NCBI GenBank assembly: GCA_964469815.1
Contig: CAYXZC010000005.1
Coordinates: 1-53,554, forward strand
Direction: 5' to 3'
Source of the DNA: MGBC163016 sp964469815
GTDB lineage: Bacteria; Actinomycetota; Coriobacteriia; Coriobacteriales; Eggerthellaceae
DNA: 53,554 bases
Positions 16,039-25,108 of the stretch are shown here, in pieces. The position numbers and the translations under genes are program-made. The notes beneath the pieces are model-generated. The model was not told the DNA's origin. It worked only from the letters and a program-made list of their open reading frames with translations, and did no database searches. Within the stretch, counting starts at the first letter, position 1, and each line of letters opens with the position of its first letter.

Positions 16039-16953
16039 ATGACAACATGGCTTTGCTCCGGGCAAGGAGCGCAAAAACCCGGAATGGGCGCTGATCTTCT
16101 CGATATACCCGAGGTTGAAGAAGTCTTCACAGTTATGTCCGATGGGCTTGGTATCGATCTTGTGCGTCTGGCAAAAGAGGGTACCGCAGACGAGATAAAC
16201 GATACCGAAGCGGCGCAGGCATTGACCATGGCCGTGTCGGTGGGGCTTGGCAAGGCTCTCAAGGCAAAAGGATTCACGCCCGATTCGATCATCGGATTCT
16301 CTCTCGGACAGATATCTGCGCTCGTGCTCGCAGATGTGCTCACGCTCGAGGATGCCACTCAGCTTTTGAAGGTGCGTTCACGTTCCATGGCGCAGATATG
16401 TGAGGTGAATCCCGGTGGAATGGTGGCGCTCATGGGAGCCTCGCTCGGTGATGCCAAGGAGCTATGTGCGCAAGCATCTGAAGACGATGTTCTTGTTTGT
16501 GCGAACCATAATGCACCGGGACAGATAGTCATCTCCGGACACAATCCTGCGCTCGAGCGTGCGCAGGCCATCTGGAAGGAAGCGGGAAAGAAGAGCGTTC
16601 GTCTGGCAACATCCGGAGCGTTCCATTCACCGTTGATGGCGCCGGCTGCTCAAGAGGTTGAGAAGTTCTGCTCGAGCATCCAGTTCAACGAGCCGAGCGT
16701 CATGCTCATTTGCAACACCGATGCGAAGCCGTTCATTGCTCAGGAAGCTTCCAAGCGGTTGGCAGAGCACGTTCAAAGCGGAGTGATGTTCGAGCAGAGC
16801 GTGCGCGCATTGCTCGACAGCGGCGAAACGGATTTTGTGGAAGTAGGATTCGGCGGAGTGTTGGCGAACCTTGTGAAGCGCATCGATCGCGGTACCAACC
16901 GCGTATGCATAGGCACTCGCGAAGCATTCGATCAATATACCGAAAGCGAGTAG
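16039..16953 (+). CDS. fabD: Malonyl-CoA:ACP transacylase
   Basis: A 304-residue protein of normal FabD length, opening TTWLCSGQGAQKPGMG (family FPGQGSQxxGMG). The nucleophile motif is GFSLGQ with Ser88. Most family members have GHSLGE, so both flanking conserved residues differ (Phe for His, Gln for Glu). GFSLG is seen in some Firmicutes; the Gln is less usual. The catalytic His is in SGAFHSPLM. It loads malonyl groups onto ACP. Its position in the fab cluster supports the assignment. Confidence 0.9.
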   Translation: MTTWLCSGQGAQKPGMGADLLDIPEVEEVFTVMSDGLGIDLVRLAKEGTADEINDTEAAQALTMAVSVGLGKALKAKGFTPDSIIGFSLGQISALVLADVLTLEDATQLLKVRSRSMAQICEVNPGGMVALMGASLGDAKELCAQASEDDVLVCANHNAPGQIVISGHNPALERAQAIWKEAGKKSVRLATSGAFHSPLMAPAAQEVEKFCSSIQFNEPSVMLICNTDAKPFIAQEASKRLAEHVQSGVMFEQSVRALLDSGETDFVEVGFGGVLANLVKRIDRGTNRVCIGTREAFDQYTESE

Positions 16954-17109
16954 CAGTATTTCATCGGTGAAAGCGCTCCTTATAATCCTAGTCACAAAAA
17001 GATCCTTCACTTCGTTCAGGATGACATCATGTCAGAATCATTCATCACGAACGACCTGAATCTTTTTATAAAATCTATAGAGTTTCATAGCGAAAGGAAT
17101 ACGGACAAT

Positions 17110-17865
17110 ATGAGCGACGCAACCAATAAAGTAGCCCTAGTCACGGGCGCGAACCAAGGGATCGGAGCTGCGGTAGCAACGCGTCTTGCAAGTAGCGGGT
17201 TCTTCGTTGTGATAAACCATCATTCTGACAATTCGCGGCAGGCAGCAGAAGAGCTCGCCGAAACCCTTGAGCGCGAATACAACGTGGAGACCATGGTCGC
17301 GCGGGCCGATGTTTCCAACTTCGATCAAGTCAAAGAGATGGTCGCCTCCATCAAAGAGCGCTTCGGGCGTATCGATGTGCTCGTCAACAACGCTGGCATC
17401 ACCAGAGACGGCCTGGTCATGCGCATGAGCGAAGAGCAGTTCGACTCCGTTATCGATACCAATCTCGGGGGTGCATTCAACTGCCTTCGTCACGTGGTTC
17501 CCATCATGGTGAAGCAGCGCTTCGGTCGCATCATCAACATCTCGAGCGTAGTCGGTGTCTTCGGCAATGCGGGGCAGGTGAACTATTCTGCCTCCAAAGC
17601 CGGGATCATCGGCCTTACGAAGTCGGCTGCAAAAGAGCTCGGCGGACGCAACATCACGGTCAATGTGATCGCGCCCGGTTTCATCGAAACTGCGATGACG
17701 GCTCAGCTTGACGAGAAGGCCAATGCGGCCTTGACCGACAGGATCGCTCTCAACCGCCTCGGAAAACCGGATGATGTAGCAGCAAGCGTTGCGTTTCTTG
17801 CCAGCGATGATGCATCTTATATCACAGGCCAAGTTCTCGGTGTCGATGGCGGCATATCCCTGTGA
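17110..17865 (+). CDS. fabG: 3-oxoacyl-ACP reductase
   Basis: A 251-residue short-chain dehydrogenase. It has TGANQGIG (12-19) for NADPH, NNAG (93-96), and a catalytic Ser145/146, Tyr159, Lys163 set in NISS and YSASK. The motif MTAQLDEK and the end GQVLGVDGGISL are FabG-like. The frame is open to an ATG at 17029, but the family alignment begins near the ATG at 17110, which has GAAAGGA upstream. It reduces the 3-ketoacyl-ACP made by FabF. Confidence 0.92.
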   Translation: MSDATNKVALVTGANQGIGAAVATRLASSGFFVVINHHSDNSRQAAEELAETLEREYNVETMVARADVSNFDQVKEMVASIKERFGRIDVLVNNAGITRDGLVMRMSEEQFDSVIDTNLGGAFNCLRHVVPIMVKQRFGRIINISSVVGVFGNAGQVNYSASKAGIIGLTKSAAKELGGRNITVNVIAPGFIETAMTAQLDEKANAALTDRIALNRLGKPDDVAASVAFLASDDASYITGQVLGVDGGISL

Positions 17866-17983
17866 TTCCGCTGATTTTCCGCTATAGTATCTTGTTACGA
17901 AGTTTTGCGATCGATGGCGCTGGATGCTCGTCTTTTGGCGCCAAAGCGATGCGAACCGAACCGGATAAGGAATCGGCAAGAAT

Positions 17984-19300
17984 ATGACTACAAAGAAATA
18001 CACAACAGGAAATCCTATCGATCCGAAAAGGGTCGTGATCACGGGAGTCGGCGCTGTGTCCCCTGCGGGCATCGGCGTCGATGCTCTTTATGATGCCGTC
18101 ATTGAAGGCAAGAACGCCATTTCCGAGCTGGATACCGAAGCGGCTCAGGCGGTCAATGTACACGCCGCCGGTATCGTGAAGGACTTCGACGGAACCGAGC
18201 ATGGTCTTACGAAGAAGCAGGCGCGCCGTTGGGAGAAATTCGTGCAGTATGCCGCAGTGGCTGCAGACGAGGCAATGGATAGCGCCGGTTTCATCGTCAA
18301 GAACGATGAAGGGAAATTCGAGCTTCCGGAAGGCGAGGATCCGACGCGTTTCGCCGTCGTCTTCGGTAGCGGGATCGGCGGTATGGAGATATTCCAGAAC
18401 GAGTCCATCAAGCTTCACGAGAAGGGCGCGAAAAGGGTCAATCCGCTATTCATTCCGACCATGATCTCCAACATCGCTGCCGGAGAGCTTTCGATCCGTT
18501 ATGGGCTGAAGGGCGAATGTGCGAACTGTGTAGTTGCGTGCACCACAGGATCGCAATGCATCGGCGAGGCGTTCCGTCTCATTCGCTACGGAGAGGCCGA
18601 TTGCGTACTTGCCGGTGGAGCGGAAGAATCCATAGTGGACATCTCCATTGCAGGATTCGCGAATCTTGGCGCCCTTACCCACGAAGAGGATCCCAGCAAA
18701 GCATCTCGTCCGTTCGATGTGAACCGATCCGGTTTCGTTGCCGGTGAAGGAGCAGGTGCTGTGGTGCTCGAGTCGCTCGAGCACGCCATAGCGCGCGGTG
18801 CAGAAGACAAGATCATCGCCGAGATCGTCGGTTTCGGAACATCGGGGGATGCGTATCACATAACCTCGCCCGACCCGTCAGGGGAAGGCATCGTGCGTTG
18901 CATGAGAAAAGCTCTCGATATGGCAGGATTCGAGCCGTCGGACATAGGCCATCTGAATGCCCATGGCACATCCACCCCGATCAACGACAAGACGGAATCC
19001 GAGGCATTCTGCGCCCTTCAAGGCGTGGAATTCTCCGAGATCCCCGTTACATCCACCAAGGGTCTGACGGGTCATATGCTCGGTGCAGCAGGTGCCGTGG
19101 AGGCCATCGTTACCGCGCTTAGCGTACGCGATGAGCTGGTTCCGCCCACCGTTGGCTTCGAAGAGGCCGACCCGGAATGTGCGGTTACCGTATACAAAGA
19201 GGTCAAGCGCAACGTGCCACAGAAGGTGGCCATCTCCAATTCGATCGGATTCGGCGGCCATAACGCAACGCTTGCGATAGCTCCGTATACGAGGCAGTAA
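17984..19300 (+). CDS. fabF: 3-oxoacyl-ACP synthase II
   Basis: A 438-residue condensing enzyme. The active-site Cys186 is in VVACTTGSQCIG (usual TACATG), the two catalytic histidines are His327 (NAHGTST) and His364 (TGHMLGAAGAVE), and the structural Lys359 is present. It ends with the family SIGFGGHNATL segment. It elongates acyl-ACP with malonyl-ACP. It is slightly longer than the usual 410-415 residues because of N-terminal and internal (KNDEGKFELPEGEDPT) additions. fabZ follows 21 bases later. No fabH lies in the window. Confidence 0.93.
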   Translation: MTTKKYTTGNPIDPKRVVITGVGAVSPAGIGVDALYDAVIEGKNAISELDTEAAQAVNVHAAGIVKDFDGTEHGLTKKQARRWEKFVQYAAVAADEAMDSAGFIVKNDEGKFELPEGEDPTRFAVVFGSGIGGMEIFQNESIKLHEKGAKRVNPLFIPTMISNIAAGELSIRYGLKGECANCVVACTTGSQCIGEAFRLIRYGEADCVLAGGAEESIVDISIAGFANLGALTHEEDPSKASRPFDVNRSGFVAGEGAGAVVLESLEHAIARGAEDKIIAEIVGFGTSGDAYHITSPDPSGEGIVRCMRKALDMAGFEPSDIGHLNAHGTSTPINDKTESEAFCALQGVEFSEIPVTSTKGLTGHMLGAAGAVEAIVTALSVRDELVPPTVGFEEADPECAVTVYKEVKRNVPQKVAISNSIGFGGHNATLAIAPYTRQ

Positions 19301-19321
19301 CATTTGGAAAGGACAGAGTCC

Positions 19322-19789
19322 ATGGTCGAGATCACTTTTCCCTGCGATCAAGAAACCGTAAAACAGCTCCTTCCGCATAGGAATCCGTTCTTGTGGGTCA
19401 CAAGGATCATCGAGTGCACTCCGGGACAGTCCATCATTGCCGAGCTTGATGTGGATCCCGACCTGGATATCTTCAAGGGGCATTTTCCGGGTTATCCGGT
19501 CTTTCCGGGCGTGCTCATCATGGAGGCGTTGGCGCAGGCGGCGTGCTGCTGCCTTCTGGCCGATCCTTCACGAGAAAAGACGCTCGGGTATCTAACGGGA
19601 ATCGACAAGGCGAAATTCCGCGAGCAGGTAAGGCCGGGCGATACCATACAGCTAGAGGCGAAGATCGTGAAGGCGAACCGAAGATTTTGCAAGACCGAGG
19701 TTCGGGCAACGAAGGACGGCAAGATCGTCGCCGAGGCGAATCAAAGCTACATAATGGCGCCGGCGGATCAAGGCGGTGCTTCCGAATAG
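19322..19789 (+). CDS. fabZ: 3-hydroxyacyl-ACP dehydratase
   Basis: A 155-residue hot-dog fold enzyme with LPHRNPFLWV near the start and HFPGYPVFPGVLIMEALAQA, giving catalytic His54 and Glu68. It removes water from 3-hydroxyacyl-ACP. I chose the ATG at 19322, preceded by GGAAAGGACAG, over a TTG at 19304. The length matches the family (about 140-155). It lies between fabF and the acetyl-CoA carboxylase gene. Confidence 0.93.
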   Translation: MVEITFPCDQETVKQLLPHRNPFLWVTRIIECTPGQSIIAELDVDPDLDIFKGHFPGYPVFPGVLIMEALAQAACCCLLADPSREKTLGYLTGIDKAKFREQVRPGDTIQLEAKIVKANRRFCKTEVRATKDGKIVAEANQSYIMAPADQGGASE

Positions 19790-19860
19790 AGCTTTCGGCA
19801 TAGGGGAATACGGCGGATAAGGCGAAATCTGCCGCGCAAGGCATGAGTGGGGAATGCAAC

Positions 19861-22494
19861 ATGGATCCAGATAGATACTACAAATACTCCGATCTCGGAA
19901 CGATCGATGATCCGAAGGGAAAGAACGTCCGTCTTTCAAGTGCCGGGGTCTCTGGTATCTCCGGGAACGCAGCAGAAGACGCGAGCGTGGATGAGGCCGA
20001 TTCCGCTTTGCCTTCCGACATAGGAGTGTCGCTTGATCCATCGGATGCGCAAGGGGGCTCCGATGACGTCTCTCTCGTATACACGCTGGGGTTGCTCTCG
20101 GTCAAACGTCCGGGTGCGGTGTTGATCGTCGGTTTCGGCAACTTGCTCAGGTCGATCGTTCGAGCTGCTGATTCGGCAGAGGTCTCTCCCATCTACACGA
20201 CAGGCACCGATGACAAGTTGCGGGCGTTCTCGATAGCGAATGCCGCAACGGTCGTGAGCCTTGGCAGCAAGTTCAACGAAAAGCTGTTCACGAACGATTT
20301 TAACATCCTGAAAGCGGCCGGCACATGCAGTGCGAAGACGATCCTTTGGGCACTCAATACGCCGCCGGATGACCTTTTGCGCCTCGCATGCGAATCGAGG
20401 AACATCCTCCTACTCGTTCCCAGTTCGACCGATAGAACCTATCAGCTTTGGGAGCGCGCCGAACCTACGGATGCGGGTCGGACTAGATACGAAGGCCGCA
20501 TCGACAACATCGAATGGCGGACATGCCCGCATTGCGGTTTGACATACGATATAGCGGATGTCGTTTCCAATGGCTGGAAGTGCCCTACCTGCGAAAAGTT
20601 GTATCGCCTGACCTCCGATGAGCGCATAGAGATCACCTTCGATAAGGGCAGCTTCCAGGAATGGGATGCTCATGTCGAAGAGAGCGATCCTCTGGGCTAC
20701 CCCGATTATGACGCGGTGCTCAAGCGCGCACACGATAGAAGCGGCTATGACGAGGCGGTGCGCTGCGGAGTCGGCAGGATCAAGGGCATCGAAGTCGCAT
20801 GCGCCATCATGGAATCAACCTTCATCATGGGCTCGATGGGCAGCGTCGTGGGGGAGAAGATCACCCGCATGATCGAGCGAGCCACCGAACAGAAGCTTCC
20901 CGTTCTGGTCTTTTGCGCATCGGGCGGAGCTCGCATGCAGGAAGGGCTGGCATCTCTCATGCAGATGGCGAAGACATCAGCTGCTATCGAGGCTCATGAT
21001 AGGGCGGGTCTTCTCTATATCTCAGTGATAACCGATCCCTGCACGGGAGGCGTTACGGCATCGTTTGCCACGCTGGGGGATATCATCTTGGCAGAGCCTA
21101 ATGCGCTCATCGGATTTGCTGGCAGGCGCGTGATCCAAGACACCATCAAGCAGGCTCTTCCTGATGATTTCCAGACCGCGGAGTTCGCATTGCAGCATGG
21201 TCTGATCGATGCGATCGTCGAGCGCGAGGAATTACGGGGCGTGCTTTCGCAGATCCTTGCCATGCATGTGGAAGCGGAGTCGGGCGAAGGCGTTTCCCAA
21301 GGGCAAGTGGAGTTGGTCGCGTCAGATGTTCCCGATCGATCCATAAACTCCGATGGCGAGCTCGTGGTCACGGCTTCTCAAACCGAGGTTGGTGATGCGG
21401 GAGAAACTGCTGGGGCGGCTGATGGCAGTGATGGCAACGATTCTTCTTCGAGCGATTCGAAAAGAGGGGATTCTCAAGATGGCTCTCAGGATGGCTCTCA
21501 GGACAAGAGCATACCTGCGCGCTTGAAGAGCCTCCGCGAAGGCATCTCAAGCTTGGCGGAGCTGGTGGGCAAGACCGCCCGCGAGCAGACCACCAATGCC
21601 GGGCTTTGGTGGGCGCTTCGAAACCAAGGTGTGGCGGATGCTCCCTATATGAAGCCCGCAACTGCACAGAAGATGGGTTCGGGGAAGAATTCGGGCGATG
21701 ATGGAGCATCGCCGAATCGCGCTTGGGAGTCGGTTCAGCTTGCACGCAATGCCCACAGACCCACATCGCTCTTCTACATTGCGTCTTTGGTGGATGACTT
21801 CATCGAGTTCCATGGTGATAGGGCTTATGCCGATGATGGTGCCATAGTTGGCGGGATCGGCAAGATCAACGGGCGCCCTGTGACCATCATCGCTGAGGAG
21901 AAGGGTTCCGACCTGAAAGCGCGCATTGCACGGAACTTCGGTTGCCCGCTTCCGGAGGGATACCGAAAGGCTCAGCGTCTGATGAAACAAGCTGACAAAT
22001 TCGGGCGTCCCATCGTGTGCTTCGTCGACACCCAAGGTGCATTTTGCGGTAAGGAAGCCGAGGAGCGCGGCATGGGCAATGCCATCGCGGAAAGCTTGGC
22101 TTTGATGGCCGGACTTAAGGTGCCGGTGGTCAGCGTGGTCATAGGTGAAGGCGGTTCTGGCGGCGCGTTGGCTCTTGCCGTGTCGAATCGTGTCGCCATG
22201 CAAGAGAACGCTGTCTATTCGATACTATCGCCCGAGGGATTTGCGAGCATCCTTTGGAAGGATGGATCGCGTGCTGCAGAGGCGGCATCCGTGATGAAGA
22301 TGAGCGCATCGGATGCGTTCGATATGGGAATGATCGAGGATGTCATCCCTGAAGGGCAGGCTCCAGCGCATGAGAATCCCGATCAGGCGGCTGCGGCAGT
22401 ATGGCTCTATATCACCAATGCATTGGATGAGCTGTCCGATGTTCCCCCCCAAGAGTTGCGCGAACAGCGGTACAAGCGCTTCCGTGCGTTTTAG
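19861..22494 (+). CDS. accDA: Fused acetyl-CoA carboxylase carboxyltransferase (AccD-AccA) with novel N-terminal domain
   Basis: An 877-residue protein. Residues about 220-500 are AccD: the four-Cys zinc finger (C222, C225, C241, C244), MGSMGSVVGEKI, and SGGARMQEG. A Ser/Gly/Asp-rich linker follows at about 505-555. AccA occupies the rest, with DFIEFHGDRAYADDGAIVGG, VDTQGAFCGKEAEERG, and GEGGSGGALALAV. It transfers CO2 from biotin carrier to acetyl-CoA to make malonyl-CoA. AccB and AccC are not in the window. The first 215 residues are not part of either subunit: residues 70-190 (VSLVYTLGLLSVKRPGAVLIVGFG...) look like an alpha/beta domain I do not recognise. The ATG at 19843 is an alternative start. 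Confidence 0.92.
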   Translation: MDPDRYYKYSDLGTIDDPKGKNVRLSSAGVSGISGNAAEDASVDEADSALPSDIGVSLDPSDAQGGSDDVSLVYTLGLLSVKRPGAVLIVGFGNLLRSIVRAADSAEVSPIYTTGTDDKLRAFSIANAATVVSLGSKFNEKLFTNDFNILKAAGTCSAKTILWALNTPPDDLLRLACESRNILLLVPSSTDRTYQLWERAEPTDAGRTRYEGRIDNIEWRTCPHCGLTYDIADVVSNGWKCPTCEKLYRLTSDERIEITFDKGSFQEWDAHVEESDPLGYPDYDAVLKRAHDRSGYDEAVRCGVGRIKGIEVACAIMESTFIMGSMGSVVGEKITRMIERATEQKLPVLVFCASGGARMQEGLASLMQMAKTSAAIEAHDRAGLLYISVITDPCTGGVTASFATLGDIILAEPNALIGFAGRRVIQDTIKQALPDDFQTAEFALQHGLIDAIVEREELRGVLSQILAMHVEAESGEGVSQGQVELVASDVPDRSINSDGELVVTASQTEVGDAGETAGAADGSDGNDSSSSDSKRGDSQDGSQDGSQDKSIPARLKSLREGISSLAELVGKTAREQTTNAGLWWALRNQGVADAPYMKPATAQKMGSGKNSGDDGASPNRAWESVQLARNAHRPTSLFYIASLVDDFIEFHGDRAYADDGAIVGGIGKINGRPVTIIAEEKGSDLKARIARNFGCPLPEGYRKAQRLMKQADKFGRPIVCFVDTQGAFCGKEAEERGMGNAIAESLALMAGLKVPVVSVVIGEGGSGGALALAVSNRVAMQENAVYSILSPEGFASILWKDGSRAAEAASVMKMSASDAFDMGMIEDVIPEGQAPAHENPDQAAAAVWLYITNALDELSDVPPQELREQRYKRFRAF

Positions 22495-22500
22495 CAACTG

Positions 22501-22526
22501 TTCGAATTAAATATATTTAATTCGAA
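22501..22526. terminator. AT-rich perfect palindrome after accDA
   Basis: A 26-bp perfect palindrome, TTCGAATTAAAT and its reverse complement around a central AT, begins seven bases after the accDA stop. It could act as a terminator hairpin, though it has no separate T tract. Confidence 0.5.
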
Positions 22527-22540
22527 CTACATTCCATTTT

Positions 22541-22724
22541 GTGACAAGCTATACGTCCGCCTTGCATGTAATAATGCGATGAACATGCTTTCGTCTCGAC
22601 GCGTCGTCATCGTGAACTAACTCGTGGAAGACCACCACGAGTTAGTTCACGATTCCTTTGGCTTACCCTCGACTCAAGCACGCTCATCGCATTATGCACG
22701 ACAAGCTATACGTCCGCTTGTCAC
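22541..22724. repeat. MITE-like element with nested inverted repeats
   Basis: The ends read GTGACAAGC and GCTTGTCAC, an inverted terminal repeat. Inside are an 18-bp direct repeat (GACAAGCTATACGTCCGC at 22543 and 22700), a 12-bp inverted repeat (ATAATGCGATGA at 22571 and its complement at 22684), and a central perfect 19-bp stem (22609-22627 with 22635-22653). No gene is inside. It occupies most of the intergenic space before glnN. Confidence 0.6.
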
Positions 22725-22871
22725 ACACTTGATGCGCGATCTCGCAAAAAACTTTTATCTAGGCAGCCCCATGTCATCCTGAGCAAAGGCGCAAAGCGCC
22801 GAAGTCGAAGGATCTTTTGTAAACCGGGAATATGGACACTTGATGCGCGATCTCGCAAAAAACTCTTATCT
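22725..22871. repeat. 36-bp direct repeat flanking a TCATCCTGAGC-type repeat
   Basis: A 36-bp sequence starting ACACTTGATGCGCGATCTCG occurs at 22725-22760 and at 22836-22871 with one difference. Between the copies lies a 75-bp stretch containing the widespread bacterial GTCATCCTGAGC...GTCGAAGGATC repeat. Related fragments occur near 16997 and 27738. The right copy is near the likely glnN promoter region. Confidence 0.6.
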
Positions 22872-22946
22872 TGCTTGAAAAGAGATAGAAACATTCGAAA
22901 ACTACCTTAGAATACAAGGTGTGGATCATCGATTAAGGAGAATCGA

Positions 22947-25037
22947 ATGTCAAAGGTTCAAGAAATCTACGGCGAGCTGGTGTTCGACGAGCACACAATG
23001 CAGGAGCGTCTTCCTTCCGCCACCTACAAGCAACTGATGAAGACCATCAAGCAGGGTGAACCGCTTGACATCGATGTCGCAAACGTTGTCGCCCATGCCA
23101 TGAAGGAATGGGCCATCGAGCTTGGAGCCACTCACTACACACATTGGTTCCAACCGCTTTCCGGCATAACCTCCGAGAAGCATGATAGCTTCATCGATCC
23201 GATCGACGATGGACATGCCATCATGAGCTTCTCGGGTAAAGAGCTCATTCAGGGCGAACCTGACGCTTCGTCATTCCCCTCCGGTGGCCTGCGTGCAACT
23301 TTCGAAGCTCGCGGCTACACCGCATGGGATCCGACCTCATTCGCATTCATCAAAGATGAGGTGCTTTGCATCCCAACGGCGTTTTGTTCTTACAATGGCG
23401 AGGCTCTCGATAAGAAGACGCCGCTGCTGCGTTCGATGAAGGCTGTCGATGAGCAGGCGAACCGCGTGCTCGCGCTCTTCGGCGAACCGCATCAACGCGT
23501 TATTACGACCGTGGGTGCCGAGCAGGAATACTTCCTCATCTCCGAGAAGGACTACGAGCGCAGGCTGGATCTTGTGCTAACGGGTCGTACGTTGTTCGGC
23601 TATTCGCCTTGCAAGGGGCAAGAGCTTGAAGAGCATTACTTTGGCGCCATTCGCCCAACGGTGAACAACTTCATGAAGGAGCTCGATGACGAGCTTTGGA
23701 AGCTTGGCGTTCCGGCGAAGACGAAGCACAACGAGGTGGCTCCGTGCCAGCACGAACTGGCACCGCTGTTCGCGAATGCCAACCGGGCGATCGATCAGAA
23801 CCTGCTCACAATGGAGGAGATGCGCCTGCTCGCAAGCCATTATGGGCTGGTGTGCCTTGAGCACGAGAAGCCCTTCGAGCATATCAACGGTTCGGGCAAG
23901 CATAATAACTGGTCGATAGCCGCGAATGGGAAGAACCTGCTCGATCCGGGCGATGATCCCATGTCCAATCTGCGTTTCCTCGTATTCTTGGCAGGCGTTG
24001 TCCAGGCTGTGGACGATTATCAGGAGCTTTTGCGCATGTCCGCTGCAAGCGCAGGCAACGATCATCGCCTTGGAGCCAATGAGGCACCTCCGGCCATCGT
24101 TTCCATCTTCATGGGTGATGAGCTCGGCCGCGTGGTGGACGCTCTCATCAGCGACAAGGATTACGAGTCGAAGAAGCGCACCGAGATGGATCTTGGGGTT
24201 GCCGAGCTTCCGAACTTCCTGAAGGACAACACCGATCGCAACCGTACAAGCCCGTTCGCATTCACCGGCAACAAATTCGAGTTCAGGATGCCGGGCTCTA
24301 TGCAGAACCTCTCTGATGCGAATATGATCCTGAATACTGCGATGGCGAAGTCTCTCAAGGAATTCGCCGACATCATGGAAGGCATCAGTCCGGATAAGTT
24401 CAACGATGCTGCGCTGGATTACGTGAAGAAGACGCTTCGCGACCATGAGCGCATCATATTCAACGGCGATGGCTATTCCGATGAATGGCCGAAAGAAGCC
24501 GAGCGACGCGGGCTTGCGAACAACAAGACCACGGCCGATGCGCTGCCGTGCTTCATCTCCGACAAATCCATCGAGCTCTTCGAGGAGTTCCACGTGCTCG
24601 ATAAGGCCGAGGTGTTCAGCCGCTATGAGGTGAAGCTCGAGAAATACAACAAGACGATGAACATCGAGATCCGTACGATGAAGCGCCTTGTTCGCAGGGA
24701 TTATCTGCCGGCGATCAACAGATATGCTGCCGAGATAGCTCACAACATCAGCGAGATCAAGAAGGTTTGTCCGGACGCGAATCTTATCAACCAGGAAAGC
24801 AAGCTGGAGGCATTGCTAGAGGGCGCAGCCGTCATCAATGAGCATCTGGGGAAGCTTCATAAGCTGCATTATGAGTCGCTCGAGATTGAAGATCAGCAAG
24901 AACGCGCCGATATGAATGCGCATGAGATCATCCCGGTCATGGATGACCTACGTGATGCGGTGGATAACATGGAGATCATCGTTGGACGCGATGCATGGCC
25001 TGTTCCGACCTACAACGAAATTCTTTTCTACGCATAA
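22947..25037 (+). CDS. glnN: Glutamine synthetase type III
   Basis: A 696-residue protein, the size of GSIII and much longer than GSI. It contains THWFQPLSGITSEKHDSF, PSGGLRATFEARGYTAWDP, GAEQEYFLI, the KHNEVAPCQHELAP segment, and INGSGKHNNWS, all GSIII signatures of the metal and ammonium/glutamate sites. It makes glutamine from glutamate, ammonium and ATP. The ATG follows AAGGAG. It is a single gene behind a repeat-rich upstream region. Confidence 0.95.
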   Translation: MSKVQEIYGELVFDEHTMQERLPSATYKQLMKTIKQGEPLDIDVANVVAHAMKEWAIELGATHYTHWFQPLSGITSEKHDSFIDPIDDGHAIMSFSGKELIQGEPDASSFPSGGLRATFEARGYTAWDPTSFAFIKDEVLCIPTAFCSYNGEALDKKTPLLRSMKAVDEQANRVLALFGEPHQRVITTVGAEQEYFLISEKDYERRLDLVLTGRTLFGYSPCKGQELEEHYFGAIRPTVNNFMKELDDELWKLGVPAKTKHNEVAPCQHELAPLFANANRAIDQNLLTMEEMRLLASHYGLVCLEHEKPFEHINGSGKHNNWSIAANGKNLLDPGDDPMSNLRFLVFLAGVVQAVDDYQELLRMSAASAGNDHRLGANEAPPAIVSIFMGDELGRVVDALISDKDYESKKRTEMDLGVAELPNFLKDNTDRNRTSPFAFTGNKFEFRMPGSMQNLSDANMILNTAMAKSLKEFADIMEGISPDKFNDAALDYVKKTLRDHERIIFNGDGYSDEWPKEAERRGLANNKTTADALPCFISDKSIELFEEFHVLDKAEVFSRYEVKLEKYNKTMNIEIRTMKRLVRRDYLPAINRYAAEIAHNISEIKKVCPDANLINQESKLEALLEGAAVINEHLGKLHKLHYESLEIEDQQERADMNAHEIIPVMDDLRDAVDNMEIIVGRDAWPVPTYNEILFYA

Positions 25038-25108
25038 TTACGCATGTCGCTTTTCTGCATTGGAGTAGAATGAGATACATCTAAGCTCAGATTCAGAAGG
25101 GGATAAAA

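Noticed and set aside
23577..24743. 388-codon minus-strand frame within glnN
   Set aside because: It is a shadow of the glutamine synthetase gene caused by codon bias.
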